Numbered from the stretch's first letter, positions 23,891-32,694 are shown. The stretch: 64,000 nucleotides of DNA from Flavobacteriaceae bacterium (GCA_947483075.1 CANKLE010000002.1:184086-248085); one strand, 5' to 3'. Made by a program: numbers and translations. Notes: generated from the letters alone by a model not told the origin.

Positions 23891-23898
23891 CAAATGTA
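23891..23898 (-). promoter_or_regulatory. -7 box TACATTTG four bases before a start codon
   Basis: Perfect TAnnTTTG on the minus strand, followed by GGAC and then the ATG at 23886. If used, the transcript would start at or within a base or two of the ATG, meaning a leaderless mRNA. Confidence 0.6.
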
Positions 23899-24021
23899 GG
23901 ATTCAGGACAACGAAAAGTCTTAATTAATTGCTAAAATTACAATAAGAATAGCCCCAATCTGTTAAATCTACGAGTCAGTTTCAGCTTAGGACAAGCAAA
24001 TCGAAGTAGTAAATCAAACCC

Positions 24022-27000
24022 TTATTTTTTTTCTTCCACCCATTTTCTGGCATTCACAAAAGCCTCGATCCAAGGAGAAACTTCGTCTTGACGGTCTTTG
24101 GGATAATGGGCCCAGTTCCAAGGGAAAGTCGAGCGTTCAATGTGCGGCATCATCACCAAATGGCGTCCAGAAACGTCACACAACATGGCAGTGTTGTAGT
24201 CTGATCCATTGGGATTGGCCGGATAAGCAGCATAACCATATTTGCCCACAATTTGGTAGCGGTCTTCGGCATACGGCAAGTGGAATTTTCCTTCGCCATG
24301 CGAAATCCAAACGCCCAAGGTACTGCCCGCTAAACTATGCAACATCACCGAATTGTTTTCTTGAATCGTGACCGAGGTAAAATTACTTTCGTGCTTGTGG
24401 CTGTCGTTGTGTTTCATTTTACCGTGAATTTCATGCTCCGGATTGATCACTTCGAGTTCCATAAACAACTGACAACCGTTGCAAATCCCCACCGATAACG
24501 TATCCTCGCGTTTAAAGAAATTGGTCAAGGCGGTTTTGGCTTTTTCGTTGTACAAAAAGGCGCCTGCCCAACCTTTGGCACTGCCCAATACGTCTGAGTT
24601 CGAAAATCCACCCACAGCCCCTATAAACTGGACATCTTCTAGGTTTTCACGGCCCGAAATTAAGTCGGTCATGTGGATGTCTTTTACTTCAAAACCAGCC
24701 AAATACATCGCATTGGCCATTTCGCGTTCGGAGTTGCTTCCTTTTTCGCGAATAATCGCTGCTTTGGGTTTTTGAGCAGGGGTAAGGGCGGTATTGAGTT
24801 TTGGTTTTTTTCCGTCAAAATGAGCTGGAAAGGCATACTGCAACGACTGATTTTTATAATTGGTAAAGCGCTCTTGGGCTTTGTTTTGCTGGGTTTGTTT
24901 TTGGTCTAATAAATAAGAGGTTTCAAACCAGGTGTCGCGCAATTCGGCAATTGATAATCGGTAGTGGTCAAATTCCAAATAGGGAGAAGTGGAAACCGAT
25001 CCAATTTTAAAGTACTCCAACGATGCCAGAGCAGATTCAACCACCGCATCGTTTTTGGCTTGAAATACGATGCCGATGTTTTCTGCAAACAACAGTTTTA
25101 CCAGATCTTTTTCGGGCAGGCTGCTCAAATCTAATGTCGCTCCCAATTGGGTGTCGGCAAAACACATTTCCAATAAGGTTGTGATTAATCCACCGCTGCC
25201 AATGTCATGACCGGCTACAATTTGGTCTTGTAAAATGAGTTGTTGGATGGTAGTAAAGGCAGTTGCAAAAAAGGCACTGTTTTGAATGGTTGGCGCCGCA
25301 TCGCCTAATTTATTTTGGGTTTGTGCAAAAGAACTTCCGCCCAATTTGGGGCTGTCTTGCGATAAATTAATATAATAAATACTGCCGCCGTTTGCTTGCA
25401 ACACGGGTTCAACCACTTTGGTGAAGTCGGTGCAGTTTCCGGCCGCCGAGATGATTACCGTTCCAGGAGCCAAAACCTCGCCATCGGGGTATTTTTGTTT
25501 CATCGACAAGGAATCTTTTCCCGTAGGAATGTTGATGCCCAAGGCAATGGCAAATTCCGAACAACTTTCTACGGCGGCATACAAACGGGCATCTTCGCCT
25601 TCGTTTTTGCAGGGCCACATCCAATTGGCAGAAAGCGATACGCCGGCTAATCCGTTGTGAATGGGCGCCCAAACCAAATTCGAAAGTGCTTCACCAATGG
25701 CATTTTTACTGCCCGCAACCGGATCAATCAAGGCGGCAACCGGGGAATGACCAATCGAAGTTGCCACCCCTTCTTTGCCGGTATAATCCAAGGCCATGAC
25801 ACCCACATTATTCAAGGGCAATTGCAACGGCCCAACACATTGTTGCTTGGCTACTTTACCGCCCACGCAACGGTCTACTTTGTTGGTAAGCCAGTCTTTA
25901 CATGCCACGGCTTCTAAACGTAACACCTGCTGAATGTAATTTTCTAATTCTTCTATTTTGTAGGCAATAGGGCTGTAAGAACGCGTGATGGTTTTGTCGT
26001 GCATCACCAATTTGGGTGAGCTGCCAAACATGTCTTCCAAGGCCAAATCCATGGGTTTTGCTCCAGTTTTGGCTGATTCAAAGGTGAAGCGGTGGTTTTG
26101 GGTTACTTCGCCAACTTCGTACATCGGGGCTCTTTCTCTGCTGGCAATTTGTTGTAGCAAATCCAAGTCTTTTTGGCCAATCACTAAGCCCATGCGTTCT
26201 TGCGATTCGTTGCCAATAATTTCTTTGGCCGAAAGGGTAGGATCGCCAATCGGTAATTTGTCCAGGTTGATGTGCCCGCCGGTTTCTTCGATTAATTCAG
26301 ATAAGCAATTCAAATGCCCGCCAGCCCCGTGGTCGTGTATCGAAACAATGGGGTTGTGGTCACTTTCTACCAAACCGCGAATGGCATTGGCTGCGCGTTT
26401 TTGCATTTCGGGATTGGATCGCTGAATCGCATTCAATTCAATTCCGGAACTAAATGCCCCGGTATCGGCTGAGGATACGGCAGCTCCGCCCATTCCGATG
26501 CGGTAATTGTCGCCACCCAAAATCACGATGGCATCACCTGCTTGGGGTTTGTGTTTGATGGATTGGTCCAATTTACCGTAACCAATTCCACCGGCTTGCA
26601 TAATTACTTTGTCAAAGCCTAATTTACGGGCTTGGGCAATCGTGGCTTCGGTTTGTTCGTCGTATTCAAAGGTCAAAACTGAACCACAGATAAGCGGTTG
26701 GCCAAATTTATTGCCAAAATCTGAAGCCCCGTTTGAGGCTTTGATTAAAATATCCATTGGGGTTTGGTACAACCAAGGGCGTGCCGGCATGGCTTGTTCC
26801 CAAGGTTGCGATTCGCCTTGCAAACGCGAATAACTGGTCATGTACACGGCGGTTCCGGCCAAGGGCAACGAACCTTGTCCACCGGCCAAACGGTCGCGAA
26901 TTTCTCCTCCCGATCCGGTAGCTGCGCCATTAAAAGGCTCTACAGTAGTAGGAAAATTATGGGTTTCGGCTTTTAAGGAAATCACCGAATCAAAGGCTTT

Positions 27001-27723
27001 GTTTTCGTAGTAGTCGGCTTTTTCAGGGCTTTTGGGTGCAAATTGAGTTACGCGAGGTCCTTTCACAAATGCCACATTGTCTTTATAGGCCGAGACGATA
27101 TCGTTGGGGTGTTGTGCTGACGTTTCTTTGATGAGTTTAAACAACGAACGTTCTTTGGTTTCTCCGTCAATTACAAAAGTGCCGTTAAAAATTTTGTGGC
27201 GGCAGTGCTCTGAATTTACTTGCGAAAAGCCAAACACTTCAGAATCAGTAAGTTTTCGGCCAATTTTGGCTGCCACACCATTTAAGTACTCTACTTCTTC
27301 TGGGCTCAACGAAAGGCCTTCCGCTTGGTTGTATTGGGCAATGTCGTCAATGTAAAGTATCGGTTCTGGGGTATATTCTATGGTGAAAATGGCTTGGTCT
27401 AAAGCCGAATATTTTTGAAACAACATCGGGTCAAAAGCAGTAAAATCGGCTTCTACTTGCAGAAATTCTTCGATGCGTTCAATTCCTGAAATGCCCATAT
27501 TTTGGGTAATCTCAACCGCATTGGTACTCCAAGGCGTAATCATGCTGGCACGCGGTCCTACAAAAAAATCCGCGAGGACGGATTTAGGTTGATGGGTTGA
27601 TGATTGTACAAGCAGTTCAGCTTGAAATAGCCAGTTTAATTTGCTGATGCTTTCTGCCGAAAACTCCGTTTGCGTAGCGACTGCAAATACGGTTTTACTT
27701 TCGTTGCCGAAGAAATAAATCAT
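24022..27723 (-). CDS. purL: Phosphoribosylformylglycinamidine synthase, single-chain
   Basis: A 1233-aa purine biosynthesis enzyme that converts FGAR to FGAM with glutamine and ATP. The large single-chain form combines the N-terminal domain, two AIRS-like ATPase halves and a C-terminal glutamine amidotransferase. Seen: FGFSQVNSEHCRHKIFNG near 173-190, SLKAETHNFPTTVEPFNGAATGSGGEIRD, SIHDHGAGGHLNCLSE, IPTGKDSLSMKQ, and the amidotransferase nucleophile GICNGCQLF with the HGEGKF histidine near the end. Length fits the gammaproteobacterial-type enzyme; no separate purS/purQ are needed. It has a good TTG-N20-TAAATTTG promoter upstream and stands alone. Confidence 0.97.
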   Translation of the reverse strand: MIYFFGNESKTVFAVATQTEFSAESISKLNWLFQAELLVQSSTHQPKSVLADFFVGPRASMITPWSTNAVEITQNMGISGIERIEEFLQVEADFTAFDPMLFQKYSALDQAIFTIEYTPEPILYIDDIAQYNQAEGLSLSPEEVEYLNGVAAKIGRKLTDSEVFGFSQVNSEHCRHKIFNGTFVIDGETKERSLFKLIKETSAQHPNDIVSAYKDNVAFVKGPRVTQFAPKSPEKADYYENKAFDSVISLKAETHNFPTTVEPFNGAATGSGGEIRDRLAGGQGSLPLAGTAVYMTSYSRLQGESQPWEQAMPARPWLYQTPMDILIKASNGASDFGNKFGQPLICGSVLTFEYDEQTEATIAQARKLGFDKVIMQAGGIGYGKLDQSIKHKPQAGDAIVILGGDNYRIGMGGAAVSSADTGAFSSGIELNAIQRSNPEMQKRAANAIRGLVESDHNPIVSIHDHGAGGHLNCLSELIEETGGHINLDKLPIGDPTLSAKEIIGNESQERMGLVIGQKDLDLLQQIASRERAPMYEVGEVTQNHRFTFESAKTGAKPMDLALEDMFGSSPKLVMHDKTITRSYSPIAYKIEELENYIQQVLRLEAVACKDWLTNKVDRCVGGKVAKQQCVGPLQLPLNNVGVMALDYTGKEGVATSIGHSPVAALIDPVAGSKNAIGEALSNLVWAPIHNGLAGVSLSANWMWPCKNEGEDARLYAAVESCSEFAIALGINIPTGKDSLSMKQKYPDGEVLAPGTVIISAAGNCTDFTKVVEPVLQANGGSIYYINLSQDSPKLGGSSFAQTQNKLGDAAPTIQNSAFFATAFTTIQQLILQDQIVAGHDIGSGGLITTLLEMCFADTQLGATLDLSSLPEKDLVKLLFAENIGIVFQAKNDAVVESALASLEYFKIGSVSTSPYLEFDHYRLSIAELRDTWFETSYLLDQKQTQQNKAQERFTNYKNQSLQYAFPAHFDGKKPKLNTALTPAQKPKAAIIREKGSNSEREMANAMYLAGFEVKDIHMTDLISGRENLEDVQFIGAVGGFSNSDVLGSAKGWAGAFLYNEKAKTALTNFFKREDTLSVGICNGCQLFMELEVINPEHEIHGKMKHNDSHKHESNFTSVTIQENNSVMLHSLAGSTLGVWISHGEGKFHLPYAEDRYQIVGKYGYAAYPANPNGSDYNTAMLCDVSGRHLVMMPHIERSTFPWNWAHYPKDRQDEVSPWIEAFVNARKWVEEKK

Positions 27724-27787
27724 GTGTTGGGATTTTGAATTTGATGCGTTTCGATATAAAAAGCTCCAAATTGGGTTGTTGTGTGCG

Positions 27788-27818
27788 CAAATTTAATTCA
27801 AAAATTGGCAAGGCACAA
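27788..27818 (-). promoter_or_regulatory. purL promoter TTG-N20-TAAATTTG
   Basis: On the minus strand TTG at 27818-27816, a 20-bp spacer and TAAATTTG at 27795-27788, the standard Bacteroidota -33/-7 arrangement. The leader to the purL ATG is about 60 bp. Confidence 0.75.
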
Positions 27819-27845
27819 CCGGCAGTTATCAAACTTTATAAACAA

Positions 27846-29426
27846 TTAGTTGGGGAAATCGGCGGCGATATAGGCTCCCATGTCTGGATCGGTAGAGGTG
27901 CTTCGCGCGTTGCCGCGGATGTCAAAACCAATCAGATACAACAAACTTCCTTTTTGAAAGGCCCCTGAGGTATGATCAATGTTCAATTGATTGGTGTCGG
28001 GATCAAAGAATTTGGGATCGCTGTTTTTGATGTTGCCATTTTGCTCGAGCCGAATGAAGTTGTAATTTTCATTGGTTGCCAAGGCAGTTGAGGCGTCTCT
28101 AAATTTGATTAAACAATGCAAAAAGCTCGAATCAAAAGCCACTTCGGGATGATCGGTCGCTTTGTCTAGCAACAAGCCAATCGCATTTTGACTGTAAATG
28201 ATACTGTTTTTGAATTCGGCATGGGTGAGCGGCACGTAGGTAAACGATTGGTCGGCGTTTTCTTGGTAATTGCTCAACGACACGGCCAATTGTTTGGTAC
28301 TGTTCCAGTTGTTGTTGATGGTGGCGTGTGTAAAATCATAACTTCCGCCCACGGCTGCAAAACAGGCTTGTCCTGCGGCATTAATCACGGTGTTGGTACT
28401 GTTGATGCTGGCATTACGAGCCAATACACCCACGTTGGTATGGTTGTAAATTTGGGAATTATGTAAGCCCAAGTTGCTGTTTTCGACCAACAAGCCCACG
28501 GTGGCATTTTTGATGGTGGCGTGATTAATGTAGCTATTGCTGCTGGGACGCAACCAAATGGTACCCCATTGGCCGGGAACATCCGAGAATCCAGGTTCCA
28601 AACGATCGCCTTCAAACACTACTTCGTTGGCCAGAGGATTGGCTGGATCAAGTGAGGGAGCGCCATTGATTTGCAAATTTGATCCGGGTTGCGCTATAAT
28701 ACCCGATTCGGCATGAAAATGCACCCGAGCTCCCGCATCGATGGTGAGTGTTTTGGTATTGGGAATCCCGGCGTAGCCATAGACCACGTAGGGTTTTTGG
28801 TTGGTGAAATGAAATTCATTGCCGTGAAGGGGATCGTTTTCGTCGAGTTCAAAGCCGTTGACGCGCACTTCGGCACCAGTTTCGTCTAGGCCCAGTAAAA
28901 GCGATTCTTTGGTGCCGTCGGTAAATTTTTTAGGGTATAAAAAAACCGCGTCTTGAATGAGTGTGACCAAATTTACCTTTTGCAAATTGGATCCGCCGTC
29001 AAACAAAATTTCATCGGTATATAAAAATTGGGTTTGATTTTGGGCCGCATATTGGGCAATATCCACCGTGGTTTCAATAAAAACAAACAAACTGTCGTGC
29101 GCCAACAACTCGACGTTGTTAAATAATTTTCCTTCGCCAATGCCATCGCCATTTTCGTCTTGGCCGGTCAATCCGTCTACCATCATGCGGTATTTGGAAT
29201 CGCTTTTGCCCATGCGAATCGTGGGAATCGTGATGTCGTTGCTGCTGTTATTATACACTTTCAACCGGTACGTACTTGATCCGATGTTGGTGAAAACGGT
29301 ATCCAAATACACCGTGTCTTTTGAGAACGCGAGGGTTCCGTTGCTGGGAACGGTCTCAAAATCCTTGCGACAAGAAGTAAGCGAAAGGAGTACGAGACTG
29401 ATAAATAATAGAAGTGCGCTGCGCAT
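27846..29426 (-). CDS. Beta-helix surface lipoprotein
   Basis: A 526-aa lipoprotein (lipobox LLSLTSC, Cys18). From about residue 220 the sequence has short beta-repeats typical of a right-handed parallel beta-helix (INHATIKNATVGLLVENSNL, LHNSQIYNHTNVGVLARNAS, INSTNTVINAAGQACFAAVG). The first 200 residues look like a beta-sandwich. The C-terminal region has the pattern found in pectate-lyase-like or polymorphic outer-membrane lipoproteins (GNARSTSTDPDMGAYIA). No catalytic residues are recognisable. Such proteins usually sit at the cell surface and bind or cleave polysaccharide, but nothing here shows which. A C9 tract abuts its promoter. Confidence 0.8.
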   Translation of the reverse strand: MRSALLLFISLVLLSLTSCRKDFETVPSNGTLAFSKDTVYLDTVFTNIGSSTYRLKVYNNSSNDITIPTIRMGKSDSKYRMMVDGLTGQDENGDGIGEGKLFNNVELLAHDSLFVFIETTVDIAQYAAQNQTQFLYTDEILFDGGSNLQKVNLVTLIQDAVFLYPKKFTDGTKESLLLGLDETGAEVRVNGFELDENDPLHGNEFHFTNQKPYVVYGYAGIPNTKTLTIDAGARVHFHAESGIIAQPGSNLQINGAPSLDPANPLANEVVFEGDRLEPGFSDVPGQWGTIWLRPSSNSYINHATIKNATVGLLVENSNLGLHNSQIYNHTNVGVLARNASINSTNTVINAAGQACFAAVGGSYDFTHATINNNWNSTKQLAVSLSNYQENADQSFTYVPLTHAEFKNSIIYSQNAIGLLLDKATDHPEVAFDSSFLHCLIKFRDASTALATNENYNFIRLEQNGNIKNSDPKFFDPDTNQLNIDHTSGAFQKGSLLYLIGFDIRGNARSTSTDPDMGAYIAADFPN

Positions 29427-29441
29427 GGATCAATATTTTGG

Positions 29442-29471
29442 TAAAAATAGGGATTAAATTGAGAAAGACAA
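29442..29471 (-). promoter_or_regulatory. Promoter of the beta-helix lipoprotein gene, next to a C9 tract
   Basis: On the minus strand TTG at 29471-29469, 19-bp spacer and TATTTTTA at 29449-29442 (last base deviates from TAnnTTTG). Directly upstream of the TTG is an uninterrupted run of nine C (G9 at 29472-29480 on the plus strand). Confidence 0.6.
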
Positions 29472-29612
29472 GGGGGGGGGAGGTGGTAGGTTTTAGGTGG
29501 TAGGATTTAGGTTATGAATTATGAATTATGAGTTATGAGTTATGAGTTTTTTTTTGAGAACCATCTCTTATCTTTTGTCTATTAGTCTCCCTTCTGTTTT
29601 TAAGGTTTTTTT

Positions 29613-29728
29613 GCCACGAATGCACAGATTTATTTTTTTATGCGGTTGATACCTTTTACGAATTCGATCATCGTTGATGATAATTCGAATTAAATAATTT
29701 TTAGCAAAATCATTCGTGCATTCGTGGC
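29613..29728. repeat. Palindromic MITE-like element
   Basis: Ends are a perfect 13-bp inverted repeat: GCCACGAATGCAC at 29613-29625 and GTGCATTCGTGGC at 29716-29728. The interior holds a second dyad (GAATTcgATCATC-GTT-GATGATaAATTC, about 29660-29687). Single end copies occur elsewhere in intergenic DNA (GCCACGAATGCACGAAT near 919-935; ATTCGTGCATTCGTGGC near 32392-32408). No transposase. Confidence 0.65.
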
Positions 29729-29871
29729 TAAAATAAAATGTAAATCGAACTTTAAACTTTAGTCAATTTATATAAAATAGATCTTAGTAAATTTCAAAAC
29801 CGAAAACCCACAACCGAGAACTGATAACTGCCAACCTACAACATTAACTTAAAACTCTAAACAAATTACTC

Positions 29872-29879
29872 TAAATTTG
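29872..29879 (+). promoter_or_regulatory. -7 box TAAATTTG of the thioesterase gene
   Basis: Perfect TAnnTTTG, 15 bp before the ATG at 29895; a longer reading beginning with TTG at 29877 falls inside this box and is therefore rejected. Confidence 0.65.
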
Positions 29880-29894
29880 CCCAAAATTGAATAC

Positions 29895-30320
29895 ATGGAG
29901 TTTAACAAAGAACAGATTTTAGAATGGTGCAACTCGTTTGCGTCGCTTACGCTCATGGGTACCTTGAATATTCAATACATTGATGCCGGCCCCGATTTTC
30001 TTACCGCGACCATGCCGGTTAATCCGAGTGTGCATCAGCCCATGGGATTGTTGCATGGCGGAGCCTCAGTGGCTTTGGCCGAAAGTGTGGGCAGTGCAGC
30101 ATCGATGTTGTTTGTGAATCCAGAAAAATCTGAGGTGCGCGGCATTGAAATTTCGGCCAATCACGTACGTGCCAAAAGAGAAGGAATGGTTACGGCTACG
30201 GCACGCATTATGCACCAAGGCCGTTCGGTGCATTTGTGGGAAATTAAAATCACCGACGAAGCCGGCAAACTCATTTCGATTTGCAAATTGACCAACATGG
30301 TCTTGCCCAAAAAAGGATAA
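29895..30320 (+). CDS. Hotdog-fold thioesterase (PaaI/MenI-like)
   Basis: A 141-aa hotdog thioesterase with the typical helix region NPSVHQPMGLLHGGASVALAESVGSAAS and the following RGIEISANHVRAKREGMVTATA. The HGG-x-GxxxAE pattern and short length fit acyl-CoA thioesterases of the PaaI/YdiI group. The isochorismate synthase gene starts one base after its stop region, so it may be the DHNA-CoA hydrolase of menaquinone synthesis (MenI role); this is inferred from the neighbour. The Glu of ALAES is the likely catalytic carboxylate. Start selected at 29895 because of the promoter. Confidence 0.88.
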   Translation: MEFNKEQILEWCNSFASLTLMGTLNIQYIDAGPDFLTATMPVNPSVHQPMGLLHGGASVALAESVGSAASMLFVNPEKSEVRGIEISANHVRAKREGMVTATARIMHQGRSVHLWEIKITDEAGKLISICKLTNMVLPKKG

Positions 30321-30321
30321 A

Positions 30322-31362
30322 ATGAAGGCACTCTTGGCGCAACTAGAAGCGCAATACCAACAGCAATTGCCTTTTGTGGTGTTTCGCAACCCAAATAAAA
30401 CCAAGGTAAAAGCCTATTTGCAAGGGGATGCTATCCCATATACAACCGCAAATTTTCAAGCTGCGGGATTTGTATTTGCCACTTTTGATGGAACATCCAA
30501 TTATTACATCCCAGCGCAAGCTGCACAAGTGCTAGTAGCGAAATTTGAAGCCTCAACTGCAACCCTATTTTCCGTTGATACTCCTTTTGTGGAATCTGCA
30601 AAAATTGATTTTGAATCGCTCGTTTCTAAAGCCGTTTCGCACATACAACAGGACGATTTTGAGAAAGTGGTGCTTTCGCGCGAAGAAGTTTTCCCGGTAC
30701 CCTCAGTAGCTCTTGCCACCCTTATTACGCGCTTATTTTCATTATACCCATCAGCTTTTTGCTATGCTTGGTTTCATCCCGAAACAGGGCTTTGGTTGGG
30801 TGCTAGTCCCGAGCAATTGGTGAAAATTCAAGTCCAAACGATACATACCATTGCCTTAGCGGGCACCCAGAAATTTACCGAAAACCCCAGTTGGGGCGCA
30901 AAAGAACAACAAGAACAGCAAGTGGTCACCGATTACCTTGTGGCACAGCTTCAACCGTTTTGTGAACGCCTTAAACTTACTGGTCCCTATACACAGCAAG
31001 CGGGGTCTTTACTTCACCTCAAGACCGAAATTAGAGCGCAGTTGCATACCGGTTTTTCTTTGCAAAATTTGTTGCAACAGTTGCATCCAACCCCTGCTGT
31101 TTGTGGCATGCCCAAAGCTGCTGCCTTGCAATTTATAGGCCAAGAAGAAGACTATGACCGCCAATTTTATAGCGGATTTTTGGGCGAAATTCTGGGCAAT
31201 AACCAAGTCGATTTATTTGTTAATTTGCGCTGCATGAAATTGGCAAATGAGCAGGCGCATATTTATGTGGGCTGTGGCATTACTAGCGGCAGTGTGCCCG
31301 AATTGGAATTTGCCGAAACGGTGCACAAAGCACAAACCATGAAACAAGTACTCGCGTACTAA
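30322..31362 (+). CDS. menF: Isochorismate synthase (chorismate-binding enzyme)
   Basis: A 346-aa member of the chorismate-binding family that isomerises chorismate to isochorismate. Recognisable segments are DFEKVVLSREEVF near 110-120, GLWLGASPEQLVK near 155, the helix-loop LHPTPAVCGMPKAAALQFIGQEEDYDRQFYSGFLGEI near 255-290 and the final MKLANEQAHIYVGCGITSGSVPELE. It is coupled to the hotdog thioesterase (start 2 bp after its stop), which points to menaquinone rather than siderophore synthesis; Bacteroidota usually rely on menaquinone. The N-terminal half is short and less conserved, as in many bacterial MenF/EntC proteins. EntC remains the alternative. Confidence 0.88.
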   Translation: MKALLAQLEAQYQQQLPFVVFRNPNKTKVKAYLQGDAIPYTTANFQAAGFVFATFDGTSNYYIPAQAAQVLVAKFEASTATLFSVDTPFVESAKIDFESLVSKAVSHIQQDDFEKVVLSREEVFPVPSVALATLITRLFSLYPSAFCYAWFHPETGLWLGASPEQLVKIQVQTIHTIALAGTQKFTENPSWGAKEQQEQQVVTDYLVAQLQPFCERLKLTGPYTQQAGSLLHLKTEIRAQLHTGFSLQNLLQQLHPTPAVCGMPKAAALQFIGQEEDYDRQFYSGFLGEILGNNQVDLFVNLRCMKLANEQAHIYVGCGITSGSVPELEFAETVHKAQTMKQVLAY

Positions 31363-31373
31363 AAAATAAAAAT

Positions 31374-32090
31374 ATGAAAGTAGATCTACTCGCCTTTGGT
31401 GCACATCCCGACGATGTCGAATTGGGTTGCGGTGGCACCTTGGCCAAAGAAGTGTCTTTAGGAAAAAAAGTAGCCATTATAGATCTTACCCGTGGCGAAT
31501 TGGGAACGCGTGGTTCGGTGTCCCTTCGCGATGCCGAGGCCCAACTGGGTGCGGCTGCATTGGGGATTCAGGTCCGGGAAAATTTGAATTTTCGCGATGG
31601 ATTTTTTGTCAATGACGAGGCCCACCAACTCGAAATCATCAAAATGATTCGCAAATACCAACCCGAAATAGTGTTGTGCAATGCGATCAAAGACCGCCAC
31701 ATCGATCACGGCAAGGGCAGCAAATTGGTTTCTGACGCTTGTTTTTTGGCGGGATTGGCCAAGATTGAAACCAATTATAACGGACAAAGTCAAGCGGCTT
31801 GGCGTCCTAAGTGCGTTTATCATTACATACAATGGGAAAATATTGAGCCCGATTTTGTGATAGATATTAGCGGTTTTATGGACCAAAAAACAGCCGCGTT
31901 AAAGGCCTATGCTTCCCAATTTTTTAACCCTAATACCAATGAACCTGAGACGCCAATTTCGTCGGCCAATTTTTTTGACAGCATTACGTATCGTGCCCGA
32001 GACTTAGGCCGATTGGTAGGCGTTGAGCAGGCCGAAGGCTTTACCATTGAAAGGTATTTGGCCGTCAATAGTTTAGCCGATTTGAAGTAA
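31374..32090 (+). CDS. bshB1: Bacillithiol biosynthesis N-acetylglucosaminyl-malate deacetylase
   Basis: A 238-aa LmbE-like zinc hydrolase that deacetylates GlcNAc-malate, the second step of bacillithiol synthesis. The zinc-binding motif GAHPDDVELGCGGTL is at residues 9-23, followed by DLTRGELGTRGS, NFRDGFF, and the second ligand HIDHGKGS near 105. The C-terminal QFFNPNTNEPETPISSANFFDSITYRARDLGRLVGVEQAEGF is characteristic of BshB1. Located 11 bp after the isochorismate synthase on the same strand. bshA and bshC are not in the window. It suggests that this organism uses bacillithiol as low-molecular-weight thiol. Confidence 0.93.
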   Translation: MKVDLLAFGAHPDDVELGCGGTLAKEVSLGKKVAIIDLTRGELGTRGSVSLRDAEAQLGAAALGIQVRENLNFRDGFFVNDEAHQLEIIKMIRKYQPEIVLCNAIKDRHIDHGKGSKLVSDACFLAGLAKIETNYNGQSQAAWRPKCVYHYIQWENIEPDFVIDISGFMDQKTAALKAYASQFFNPNTNEPETPISSANFFDSITYRARDLGRLVGVEQAEGFTIERYLAVNSLADLK

Positions 32091-32107
32091 AAATATTGGT
32101 TTTTTCT

Positions 32108-32138
32108 TTGTATACGTAAAAGTTTTACAATACATTTG
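32108..32138 (+). promoter_or_regulatory. tRNA-His promoter TTG-N20-TACATTTG
   Basis: TTG at 32108-32110, a 20-bp spacer, and TACATTTG at 32131-32138, the textbook Bacteroidota -33/-7 pair, about 14 bp before the mature tRNA. Confidence 0.8.
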
Positions 32139-32151
32139 CGCTCGTAAAAAT

Positions 32152-32226
32152 GGTGGTTGTAGCTCAGTTGGTTAGAGTAGTGGTTTGTGGTGCCGCGGGT
32201 CGCCGGTTCGAGCCCGGTCAGCCACC
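32152..32226 (+). tRNA. tRNA-His (GTG anticodon)
   Basis: Full cloverleaf: acceptor GTGGTTG pairs with CAGCCAC (one G-T pair), D arm GCTCAGTTGGTTAGAGT, anticodon loop TTGTGGT with anticodon GTG, T arm CCGGTTCGAGCCCGG. The extra G at 32152 opposite C at 32226 is the G-1:C73 identity pair of tRNA-His. CCA is not encoded. It is a single gene with its own promoter and terminator. Confidence 0.97.
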
Positions 32227-32235
32227 CAATTTTTC

Positions 32236-32266
32236 AAAAGCTTCAAGTTTTCTTGGGGCTTTTTTT
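32236..32266 (+). terminator. Terminator downstream of tRNA-His
   Basis: AAAGC-TT-CAAG / CTTG-GG-GCTTT stem-loop followed by seven T. Confidence 0.75.
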
Positions 32267-32694
32267 GTTTACGTTTATCCGTTGTCTGTTGTCTGTTGTC
32301 TGTTTTCGGTTTTGAAGTATACTAAGAACTTCGGTTTGAAAATTTGAAAATTTGGTCCCGAAGCGTCGGGATTCAAAAATTAGATTTTTTAATTCGTGCA
32401 TTCGTGGCAAAAGAAAAAACTATAAAGTAGATGAGAGACTAAAAAATCAGAGATAAGAGACACTTCATTGAAATTCAGTTTAACCGAAAACCGACAACTC
32501 ACAACCGACAACTGCTAACAATTCCAGACAACCAACTAAAAGGTCAGAGACAGTCCTTAGAAATTCAGTTTAACCGAAAACCGACAACTCACAACCGACA
32601 ACTGCCAACAATTCCAGACAACAGACTAACAGATGAGAGATAAGAGACGGTTCTAAGAAAACCAACTCATAACTCACAACTCACAACTCATAAC
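32267..32694. other. Intergenic region full of degenerate repeats, no gene
   Basis: Holds GTTGTCT words (32280-32300), TACTAAGAACTT (32318-32329), TCCCGAAGCGTCGGGA palindrome (about 32355-32370), an ATTCGTGCATTCGTGGC half-element, a 62-bp direct repeat and a CTCATAACTCACAA array ending against the stop codon of the M28 peptidase gene. Nothing resembling a gene was seen. Confidence 0.8.
32471..32622. repeat. 62-bp direct repeat, 90-bp period
   Basis: AAATTCAGTTTAACCGAAAA... runs from 32471 to 32532 and again from 32561 to 32622 with one mismatch (GCTAAC versus GCCAAC). The separating 28 bases contain the word GTCCTTAGAA, also seen near 1088. Only two copies, so not a CRISPR. Confidence 0.85.

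Larger units (their letters stand above)
29427..29894. other. Intergenic region with low-complexity repeats and a palindromic element
   Basis: Between divergent genes. Besides the C9 tract it carries GGTGGTAGGTTTTAGG-type words (29482-29511, the reverse complement of words near 1106-1130), ATTATGAGTT-type repeats (29515-29550), a palindromic element at 29613-29728 and degenerate ACAACCGA/AACTGATA words at about 29810-29840. No credible gene. Confidence 0.8.

Noticed and set aside
32471..32622. Two-copy direct repeat as CRISPR
   Set aside because: Only two copies, a single 28-base separator and no cas genes.
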